Part shown: in pieces, positions 8,233-14,935 of the stretch
Layout of the letters: every line of letters begins with the position of its first letter
Numbering within the stretch: the first letter of the stretch is position 1
Assembly (NCBI GenBank): GCA_964390695.1
Contig: CAYMKI010000034.1
Location: forward strand, 1-24,343
Direction: 5' to 3'
DNA: 24,343 bases
Source: CAWACC01 sp964390695
Lineage (GTDB): Bacteria; Chlamydiota; Chlamydiia; Chlamydiales; Parachlamydiaceae
Position numbers and translations under genes: made by a program
The notes under the pieces: generated by a model
Seen by the model: the letters and a program-made list of their open reading frames with translations, nothing else
Databases searched by the model: none
What the model was told of the DNA's origin: nothing

Positions 8233-8280
8233 CATTCCAGGCTTTACTGCTCGTCCTGGGCTAACGTATAGCCTGGAATG
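8233..8280. terminator. Stem-loop between convergent genes, possible bidirectional terminator
   Basis: CATTCCAGGCT (8233-8243) pairs perfectly with AGCCTGGAATG (8270-8280) around a 26-nt loop. One arm lies in the icd 3' end and the other just past its stop codon. No T-run follows on either strand, so it is not a textbook intrinsic terminator; it may instead stabilise the 3' ends. Confidence 0.35.
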
Positions 8281-9689
8281 CCATCGAAGGTGTATAGATT
8301 TTCCGTTTTCACATAGTCGATCTCTCCTTCGGAAAGCCTATGTAATAACTGGGTGACTAAGCTTAAAGACAGCTTCTCTTTGTTTTTGGCCACGAAGCGG
8401 CAACGCCATGTATCTCCACAGGATGTCTCCGGCATTCTTTCCGGCCAGACCCGCACACCGCGGTTGCTTATCATGGTTAATTTCAAGCCATGGTTTTCAA
8501 GAGCAGTGAGCTTATGCGATAAGACTTCGACATCTTCTTGATACTGGATAAATACATCCACACCTACGAGTTCTTTAGTAGGAGGAAGGGTAGGTTTAGG
8601 ATACGGGTGTGTAAATTTAGGGGCAGCATAATGCACGGCCTTTAAAGTCTTAGGCAATTGACCTAAATTGGAAATCACCGCTTCGGCAAACTCGCGAGTT
8701 CCCACTTTTTGTTTGCTGACACCTTCTTTGAAAATGTCATACGTGTGAACTCCCTCTTCCAAAGTCCGCAACCAGGCATTGTGTATGATAGCTGCCGTAT
8801 CGTTTAACCCTACATGCGCCAACATCTGGATGGCCGCTAGGATCAAGCCCGATGGATTAGCTAAATTTTGTCCCGCTCTGCGAGGGGCTGAACCGTGGAT
8901 AGCTTCAAACATGGCTCCGTGCTCGCCGATATTGGCTGAACCAGCCAATCCTACGGAGCCGGCTATTTGTGCGGCCACATCAGAGAGAATGTCACCATAC
9001 AAATTCGGTAGCACGATGACATCAAAAGCTTCAGGGGTGTCGGCTAATTTGGCGGCGCCGATATCGACAATCCAATGCTCGTTCTGGATATCAGGATATT
9101 CTTTAGCGATCTCATCAAAGACCTTGTGAAAGAGTCCGTCGGACAACTTTAAGATGTTGTCTTTAGTAAAACAGGTCACTTTTTTTCTTTCGTGGGCTTT
9201 GGCATATTCAAAAGCGTAGCGGATGATTTTTTCACAGCCGGGTCTAGTAATGATTTTTAGGGCATGATAGGTATTGGGAGTTTGGCGGTATTCGATGCCG
9301 GTATAAAGATCTTCCTCATTTTCACGCACGATGACCACATCCATCTGAGGGTGTTTGGACTGGACGAATGGATGATAGGAAACGCAGGGTCTTATATTGG
9401 CATATAGGCCTAGTGTGGTGCGTATGGTTACGTTTAGGCTTTTAAATCCGCCGCCTTGAGGCGTGGTAATGGGAGCTTTTAAAAAGGCTTTTGTGCGCCT
9501 GATGGTATCCCACGTTTGCGGCTCTATGCCGGTTTTTTGACCTTTTAAATAGACCTTTTCCCCGATTTCTACATGATGAATTTCCAGAGGCGCTTGGGCG
9601 GCTTCTAGAATTTTGAGAGTAGCATCCATGATTTCAGGTCCGATGCCGTCTCCTTTGGCAACGCTAATAGGAATTTTTTTATTAACCAT
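8244..9689 (-). CDS. icd: Isocitrate dehydrogenase, probably NADP-dependent, long form
   Basis: The 481-residue enzyme converts isocitrate to 2-oxoglutarate in the TCA cycle. Substrate residues of the family are present: Ser84, Asn86 and Arg90 in SLNVTIR, then Arg100, Arg122, Tyr129, Lys176 and Asn178 (TKDN), and Asp233/Asp237 in LYGDILSD. In the cofactor loop, HGSAPRRAG has Arg270-Arg271 where E. coli NADP-IDH has Lys-Tyr. The positive charge fits NADP, but the pair is unusual. Residues ~370-481 form an extra C-terminal domain, as in the ~480-500-residue IDHs of Rickettsia and Thermus rather than the ~416-residue E. coli form. AGAGGAA 5 bp before the ATG supports the start. Its upstream region contains copy 1 of the direct repeat that flanks the ankyrin gene segment. 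Presence of IDH separates this organism from Chlamydiaceae. Confidence 0.94.
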   Translation of the reverse strand: MVNKKIPISVAKGDGIGPEIMDATLKILEAAQAPLEIHHVEIGEKVYLKGQKTGIEPQTWDTIRRTKAFLKAPITTPQGGGFKSLNVTIRTTLGLYANIRPCVSYHPFVQSKHPQMDVVIVRENEEDLYTGIEYRQTPNTYHALKIITRPGCEKIIRYAFEYAKAHERKKVTCFTKDNILKLSDGLFHKVFDEIAKEYPDIQNEHWIVDIGAAKLADTPEAFDVIVLPNLYGDILSDVAAQIAGSVGLAGSANIGEHGAMFEAIHGSAPRRAGQNLANPSGLILAAIQMLAHVGLNDTAAIIHNAWLRTLEEGVHTYDIFKEGVSKQKVGTREFAEAVISNLGQLPKTLKAVHYAAPKFTHPYPKPTLPPTKELVGVDVFIQYQEDVEVLSHKLTALENHGLKLTMISNRGVRVWPERMPETSCGDTWRCRFVAKNKEKLSLSLVTQLLHRLSEGEIDYVKTENLYTFDGIPGYTLAQDEQ

Positions 9690-9725
9690 GAATTTCCTCT
9701 TGATTGAAAATTACAAATTGGAGGT

Positions 9726-9752
9726 TAATCGATCGATGATTTAAAATCTATA
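9726..9752 (+). repeat. Direct repeat copy 1 flanking the protease-ankyrin segment
   Basis: A 27-bp sequence beginning TAATCGATCGATGATT is identical at 13892-13918. Looser similarity continues about 15-20 bp further left (TACAA...TTG.AGG). It contains the palindrome ATCGATCGAT. The two copies are 4,166 bp apart and enclose one large gene. Confidence 0.9.
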
Positions 9753-9799
9753 TGTCAAGCAACTTTTTTATTAAAAAAAATATTTCATCAACCCATCTA

Positions 9800-9884
9800 C
9801 TGGACTTTTGACAACAGGTTCTTTCTGACCCTCAACCTAGACATCGTTCCATGTGCGAAGCACAATGATTTGTCAAAAGTCCAG
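9800..9884. repeat. 85-bp element with 15-bp perfect inverted ends
   Basis: CTGGACTTTTGACAA (9800-9814) and its exact reverse complement TTGTCAAAAGTCCAG (9870-9884) enclose a 55-bp centre that is less AT-rich than its surroundings. It resembles a miniature inverted-repeat element or the fused ends of a lost insertion sequence. It lies 45 bp inside the left direct repeat. Confidence 0.75.
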
Positions 9885-9981
9885 ACATGAAGATTTATAT
9901 TTTGTAATTTGTTTATATCTAATTTTTGATTAATTAAAATTTATAATTATTGTTTGTTATACTGTTAGTTTTACGGTGTTT

Positions 9982-10009
9982 TTGTAAATAATGTATTTTA
10001 GTATATAAT
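9982..10009 (+). promoter_or_regulatory. Candidate promoter of the protease-ankyrin gene
   Basis: TTGTAA (9982-9987) and a consensus TATAAT (10004-10009) are separated by 16 bp. Transcription would begin near 10016, about 40 nt before the ATG at 10057. The surrounding AT-richness makes chance matches likely. Confidence 0.45.
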
Positions 10010-10056
10010 TAAAATATCTATTTTATTTCTGTTTGATTATAAAAATAGGTGTTTTT

Positions 10057-13000
10057 ATGAATATATTAAATACGAGTTTGAATGATATAAAAAAAGAGGT
10101 TAATGAGCTTAAAGGAAATAAAGAAAATATTGTTCCTGAAGAGGTTGATAGATTAAATAAAAAAATAGAAGATATTATAAAAATTGTAAAAAACGAACAG
10201 TTTTTAAATTATAAAGGTATTAGGAAAAGTCTGGATTCTGTTCTAGTAGATATAAGTAATACCTTGGATAATATTGAAAATAAACAGCCAATCGATAAAA
10301 TCCGCAAAGCTATATGCACTTTGCAATCATTAACATCTTCTAAACACATGCAGAAAAAACCCGGAGAAGTGGAGAAATTGCCTATAAAAATTAAAATGGG
10401 TTTCATATGCGATTTAGATGCTCCGGACCATAATGGAGCTATGGCTTCTCGACTTATTAATTTCTTAAAAAGCAATGTTCCTTTTATTACCACAAGATCC
10501 ATTTTAAATGCCCAGGGATTGTCAAAAGATGAACGCATTGATAAATTGGATATGAGATGCGTGCTTTTAAGTATGCTCTTGGACAATCAGAAAAAGTGGG
10601 ATATATATACATCCTCACAAAATGAGGAGTGGCTGGTGTTTTTACCAACCTCACTGTTGCCAGATATCCAGGATGTGGAAAAATTGGAAGCATTAGATCT
10701 CAAAAATGATGGCAACTTAAAAAAAATTTCAGTGGAAGAGGCTTTACAATATTCACAGGAAAAACCCTCTTTAGATTCTTTTTTTCATTTATTTGTAGAT
10801 CATCCCAAGGGAGATAAATTATTTTATATTGCAGGTCATGGAGAAAGCAATGCTGTCGGAGGATTGGACGCCGAAAATTATGATAAATTCTTGAGTTTTC
10901 TTGATCAGCAGCAATGTCGAGGGTTGACAGTGAATTCGTGTTATTCAGGAGGGGAGAGTTCTTTATTAAACTTACCTGCGTACCGCCAAGAAGATCGAGA
11001 TGCAGTCGCAAAATTTAATGAAAAGCAAGATCAACGTAGATTTCTTACAATTGTGCGTTCTATTGGAGATTTCCCTACAAAAGCATCTAAAGCAGAAGAA
11101 AATATTGGGCTGTATTTTGACGAATTAGCTATTTTTTTAGAGGGTACAGTAGAATCAACCTCCCCGCAATTTCGAAAAATGCTAGAAAAAGTTGAAGCTA
11201 ACCTGCCCAAAAACCTTACTAATCGCGTTCAGGTGCATTTCGCACAACGTGGAGATGCTCCGGGCGGATTTCGTTCCATTGGGGAGCAAGGGCTGGGGTA
11301 TCCACTCACTTATGCAAAGCTTAAAGCTCAGAAGCTGGAAGGGGAATTATTCAAAAATAAATCGGAAAAGAAAGTCATTCCCCTAGAAATTAATAATCCC
11401 TTTATAGATATACATCCACTGATTGTTGATATTCCCCTTAAATTTCACAAACAGGATCCGATTCTCTTATCCATGGTCCCTGGAGATAGTCAGCATTTTA
11501 TACAATCAATAGAGCTGGATGCATTAGATCCTTTGAAATTTATAGATAAAACCCTAGATTTTCATAGGGAAGCGGAAGTAAATGTACATAAATCATTTTT
11601 TATCAGTGCTTTAATGTCAAAAGAGACACTATTTGAAGAGGTCGTTATGCACATCACGCCGCAAGGATCTCAATGTGTCTACCGCCATGAAGGCCAATAT
11701 TATATAAGTGACGGGGAGATAAGTCAGCCTATCACTCCACTGCAGCATGCTTTATTTATAAAAGAAACTGTAGTGTCCACATTTCCAAGCGACGCAGCTG
11801 TACGCGCCTCTTCCGGAGGACAAGAAAGTCAAGAGATGTTTTTAGAAACTGTTAATAGCCCGAAATTTTGGATTTCTAAAGACCCCTTAGTGCAGAAATT
11901 CGAGGGATTGCAAAGAGAAGGCAATATCGAAAAACTTTTGAGTTTTGCCAGCAGCCAAGAGCTTACATTTAAAGACAAGCAGATGTTATGTTTCTATTTA
12001 ATTTCAAGAGGTCAAGAAGATGTCGCCTTAGAGGTGTTTAAGAGAAATCAGCTAGATCCCAATGCGATAAATGATAGACAATCTCCTATTTTATACGAGG
12101 TGTTGCTACACAAGCATTTCAAATTTGCCGAGTATTTGCTGGAGAATGGAGCAAATGTGAATACGCAAAACAAAAAGGGTGTTTCTCCGCTGCATCAGGC
12201 TATCGCATCAGGCAATGAAAAAGTAGCCAAGCTACTCATTTCACATCCCTTTATTGAGCTTGAAGTTGAGGATAAAAGCGGTCTAACCCCCCTGTATTAT
12301 GCAATTCCGGATCACCCAGAGTTGTTTCACTTGTTACAATCGAAAGGGTGTTCTGTAGATCATGTTAATAGGAAAGGTAAAACCCTGTTGAGTATGTGTA
12401 TTCACTATAATTTAGATAAAAAAGTCGAATTTCTATTGAATGAACCGACAGACCCTAACCTTGGCAATCCTTCAGCGTTGACAGAAGCTATAAATCAGAA
12501 TGATGTAGCACTAGTGGAAAAATTGTTAAAAAAAGGGGGAAGGCCTTTTGAACAAGATCTCGGTGGCTCCATCCCTTTTTTAGAAGCGATATATCAAGGT
12601 AATTATAAGATAGTACAATTATGTTTGGATAGAGAAGATTTTAATGGAAATGTCTCCGACGGTAAAGGGATCCATCCCCTTGTCGCCGCCTTATTCTCAG
12701 GTCAGCGGCAAATTATTCAAGCTCTTGTGAACAAAAATGTTCAGCTGCCCGAAGCCATCACTAAACCCAATTTAATCCTCTTGAATAGCTATGTGGAAAA
12801 ATGTTCCCGCTTAGGCCTGATAGAACCTCTTCAAGAATTGTTAAAAATGAAATTGCCCTCCAGTAGAATAATTGAAAAGCTCATAGTCATGAATGTCATG
12901 AAAAATAACATCGACATGATGACCGATTTAATTAGGGATGATTATCTCAGTCCCCAAATGTTGGATCGAAAATTAATACAAGGTGCAATCAATTCATCCA

Positions 13001-13833
13001 AAGAAACAACTAAGATGAGTGAATTGATTCGCGTATGCATGGAGAAAGGAATGAATTTCCTGTTAGCTCTTGATTTAGGCTTGGATTATACCACAGTAAT
13101 AAGATCTAGGATGGAAATTACGTCCTCATTTTCCGATGAAGAGTTGGAATCGGTTATTTCGCATATGGTCAAGCATCGTGACGTAACTCTATTCAAGGAA
13201 TTTATACTAAAAGCTCAACCGGATTTAAATAGTAATTTGAAGGATTCAGGGATCTCAATTTTCCAAAAGATTATTGAAATGCAAGATAAAGATCTCATAG
13301 TGCAGAGCCTTGAACAAGGGGCGGATGCTAATATCCGCAATCAAGAGGGTTTTCAGATCTTCGGTGGAATAATTGCGATGGGAGATCTAGATTTAATTGA
13401 TTTATTCTTCCAACATGGAGCAAGCTTAGAAGCTCCCGAAGATCAGGCGGTGGCCTTGTTTGCTGCTGTTCAATCAGGTCGTGCAGACGTTTTGAATTTT
13501 CTGCTAACTAAAGGTTGCAAGATATCTGAAGAAGTGTTCCACAATAGCCATCTAATGCTGCAAGCTTTAGATCAGGGCGGAGTACCCATGTTGGCCAAAA
13601 TTCTCCAAATGGCCCATGACTTTAATATAAATCTAAATAACATGGAAGCCTATGCGAAAGAAGAGCTATTTAAAGTTTTGATGAAGCGAAAGGAAAACGA
13701 AAGTTTTCAAGCTGCTGAATTGATTTTAAAAAGCGGATTGTCACCCATAATAGATGGTAAAAATGTGCTCTTAAAATATGCTAAGAAAAAACATGGTGAA
13801 GAGTTTGCATCGAAAATCGAAAATTTAAAATAG
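10057..13833 (+). CDS. Large ankyrin-repeat protein with a putative clan CD (caspase/gingipain-like) cysteine protease domain
   Basis: I start at the ATG at 10057 (1258 aa), which has AGGTG 5 bp upstream; the frame also opens at a TTG (10033) with no ribosome-binding site. Residues 1-110 are Lys/Glu-rich and probably coiled coil. At ~115-300 an alpha/beta domain carries LFYIAGHGES (His261) and LTVNSCYSGG (Cys295): a hydrophobic strand then HG, and a hydrophobic strand then C, the signature of clan CD proteases. The 34-residue spacing is close to the 33 in gingipain R. The following strand FLTIVRSIGD fits a pocket-forming strand. Ankyrin repeats fill ~670-960 (for example GVSPLHQAIASGNEKVAKLL) and ~1060-1160. 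No signal peptide. The gene start is very AT-rich. It lies alone in a segment bounded by direct repeats, suggesting acquisition. Ankyrin repeats are certain; protease activity is inference. Likely a host-directed effector. Confidence 0.88.
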   Translation: MNILNTSLNDIKKEVNELKGNKENIVPEEVDRLNKKIEDIIKIVKNEQFLNYKGIRKSLDSVLVDISNTLDNIENKQPIDKIRKAICTLQSLTSSKHMQKKPGEVEKLPIKIKMGFICDLDAPDHNGAMASRLINFLKSNVPFITTRSILNAQGLSKDERIDKLDMRCVLLSMLLDNQKKWDIYTSSQNEEWLVFLPTSLLPDIQDVEKLEALDLKNDGNLKKISVEEALQYSQEKPSLDSFFHLFVDHPKGDKLFYIAGHGESNAVGGLDAENYDKFLSFLDQQQCRGLTVNSCYSGGESSLLNLPAYRQEDRDAVAKFNEKQDQRRFLTIVRSIGDFPTKASKAEENIGLYFDELAIFLEGTVESTSPQFRKMLEKVEANLPKNLTNRVQVHFAQRGDAPGGFRSIGEQGLGYPLTYAKLKAQKLEGELFKNKSEKKVIPLEINNPFIDIHPLIVDIPLKFHKQDPILLSMVPGDSQHFIQSIELDALDPLKFIDKTLDFHREAEVNVHKSFFISALMSKETLFEEVVMHITPQGSQCVYRHEGQYYISDGEISQPITPLQHALFIKETVVSTFPSDAAVRASSGGQESQEMFLETVNSPKFWISKDPLVQKFEGLQREGNIEKLLSFASSQELTFKDKQMLCFYLISRGQEDVALEVFKRNQLDPNAINDRQSPILYEVLLHKHFKFAEYLLENGANVNTQNKKGVSPLHQAIASGNEKVAKLLISHPFIELEVEDKSGLTPLYYAIPDHPELFHLLQSKGCSVDHVNRKGKTLLSMCIHYNLDKKVEFLLNEPTDPNLGNPSALTEAINQNDVALVEKLLKKGGRPFEQDLGGSIPFLEAIYQGNYKIVQLCLDREDFNGNVSDGKGIHPLVAALFSGQRQIIQALVNKNVQLPEAITKPNLILLNSYVEKCSRLGLIEPLQELLKMKLPSSRIIEKLIVMNVMKNNIDMMTDLIRDDYLSPQMLDRKLIQGAINSSKETTKMSELIRVCMEKGMNFLLALDLGLDYTTVIRSRMEITSSFSDEELESVISHMVKHRDVTLFKEFILKAQPDLNSNLKDSGISIFQKIIEMQDKDLIVQSLEQGADANIRNQEGFQIFGGIIAMGDLDLIDLFFQHGASLEAPEDQAVALFAAVQSGRADVLNFLLTKGCKISEEVFHNSHLMLQALDQGGVPMLAKILQMAHDFNINLNNMEAYAKEELFKVLMKRKENESFQAAELILKSGLSPIIDGKNVLLKYAKKKHGEEFASKIENLK

Positions 13834-13884
13834 AACAGTTTCTTTGAATGGTCTTGAATTTCCCTTGCTTTGAGAAATACAAGC

Positions 13885-13913
13885 TTGAGGGTAATCGATC
13901 GATGATTTAAAAT
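13885..13913 (+). promoter_or_regulatory. Candidate promoter of the arabinose-5-phosphate isomerase gene, lying in the direct repeat
   Basis: TTGAGG (13885-13890) and TAAAAT (13908-13913) are 17 bp apart, about 45 bp before the ATG. The -10 and spacer lie in the repeat copy at 13892-13918. A related arrangement (TTGGAG, 18 bp, TAAAAT) exists in copy 1 at 9718-9747. Confidence 0.4.
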
Positions 13914-13918
13914 CTATA
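13892..13918 (+). repeat. Direct repeat copy 2 flanking the protease-ankyrin segment
   Basis: Identical over 27 bp to 9726-9752. It lies 41 bp before the start codon of the isomerase gene, in its promoter region. The likely ancestral state is a single copy between divergent icd and the isomerase gene. Confidence 0.9.
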
Positions 13919-13958
13919 ATGAGATAATTGTATAACTCGAAAAATTAAGGTTGAGCAC

Positions 13959-14927
13959 ATGCAAGAGGTATTAGAGCGCTTGTGGGCAAATCAGCGCAAC
14001 TATTTGAATTATTTTTTTGATTCCATCGAATTTCCGCAGCTAGAAAAAATGTTGAAGATCTTGCTGGATTGCCCTGGATTGATTCTACTCACAGGCATTG
14101 GCAAAAGCAGCTTGATCGCGGAAAAAATGGCCGTGACTCTTACCTCTACAGGAACCAGGGCCCTATTTATATCGCCTATCAATGCTTTACATGGAGATAT
14201 CGGCATCGTATCCAAAAACGACGTCTTCCTTATGATCAGCAAAAGCGGAGAAAGCGATGAGCTCATTCAGCTTATTCCTTACATCAGGAATAAAGAAGCC
14301 AAAATTCTATCGATAGTTTCCAATCCCAACAGCCGTTTAGCTAAGGCTAGCGATTTTTTTCTCCATATACCGGTGGATAAAGAAATATGCCCCTATAATT
14401 TGGCTCCAACGACTTCGACCGTGGTGCAAATGATAGTTACGGATATCTTGGCAATTTCTTTGATGGAAATCAAGCAGTTCAGCAAAGAAGATTTTGCTAT
14501 GAACCATCCTTCAGGGCGAATTGGCCGGAGGTTGATCACCAAAGTCAAAGATCTGATGCAAAAAGATGAATCGATCCCTATTTGCCGGCCTAACGATACC
14601 TTAGCCGACGTTTTAGTAGAGTTATCCAATAAGCGCTGCGGATGCGTCTTGGTGGTAACTGCCGAGCAAAAGCTTGCGGGTATTTTCACGGATGGCGATT
14701 TGCGAAGGACATTGCAAAGGCTGGGTATGAAGGCTTTGGAGGCTGTCATGCAAGATGTGATGACAAAAAATCCAAGAAAAATAGCTTCTCAAGAGCTTGC
14801 CTGGACGGCTTTGCAGCAGATGGAACAAGATTCAAGAAAACTTATCACCGTCCTTCCCGTCGTAGATGAGTTGGATAAGGTGGTGGGTGTGATCAGGATG
14901 CACGATATTTTGCAGTCCGGTATTTGA
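13959..14927 (+). CDS. kdsD: D-arabinose-5-phosphate isomerase (KdsD/KpsF family), SIS plus two CBS domains
   Basis: The 322-residue product matches the family in length and order. A SIS sugar-phosphate domain spans ~35-165, with GIGKS (46-50), LHGDIG (77-82) and SKSGESDE (94-101). CBS domains lie at ~197-255 and ~264-322 (GIFTDGDLRR, VMTKNP, VIRMHDIL). His183 in NHPSGRIGRR corresponds to the conserved histidine of the HPGG region. It interconverts ribulose-5-phosphate and arabinose-5-phosphate, the first step towards KDO for lipopolysaccharide, in the cytoplasm. Deviations from the usual motifs are small (SGRIG for GGALG). AAGG 8 bp before the ATG supports the start. It reads away from the ankyrin segment and ends 8 bp from the convergent BTB-like gene. 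kpsF is an equivalent symbol. Confidence 0.93.
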   Translation: MQEVLERLWANQRNYLNYFFDSIEFPQLEKMLKILLDCPGLILLTGIGKSSLIAEKMAVTLTSTGTRALFISPINALHGDIGIVSKNDVFLMISKSGESDELIQLIPYIRNKEAKILSIVSNPNSRLAKASDFFLHIPVDKEICPYNLAPTTSTVVQMIVTDILAISLMEIKQFSKEDFAMNHPSGRIGRRLITKVKDLMQKDESIPICRPNDTLADVLVELSNKRCGCVLVVTAEQKLAGIFTDGDLRRTLQRLGMKALEAVMQDVMTKNPRKIASQELAWTALQQMEQDSRKLITVLPVVDELDKVVGVIRMHDILQSGI

Positions 14928-14935
14928 TATTCATT

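Larger units (their letters stand above)
9690..10056. other. AT-rich intergenic region between icd and the protease-ankyrin gene
   Basis: These 367 bp carry, in order: the icd leader (read on -), direct-repeat copy 1 (9726-9752), an 85-bp element with 15-bp perfect inverted ends (9800-9884), and a very AT-rich stretch with a promoter for the downstream gene (9982-10009). No gene is seen. Confidence 0.7.

Noticed and set aside
8244..9689. 3-isopropylmalate dehydrogenase instead of isocitrate dehydrogenase
   Set aside because: The SLNVTIR substrate loop, the overall length and the extra C-terminal domain fit the long IDH form.
9726..9752. 27-bp direct repeat as a dif or tRNA-type attachment site
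   Set aside because: It does not match the XerC/XerD arm pattern, no integrase or tRNA gene is present, and the enclosed segment has a single gene.
10033..10056. TTG at 10033 as start of the protease-ankyrin gene
   Set aside because: No ribosome-binding site precedes it, whereas the ATG at 10057 has AGGTG at a suitable distance.
13834..13891. Intrinsic terminator after the protease-ankyrin gene
   Set aside because: No stable stem followed by a T-run could be found in this stretch.
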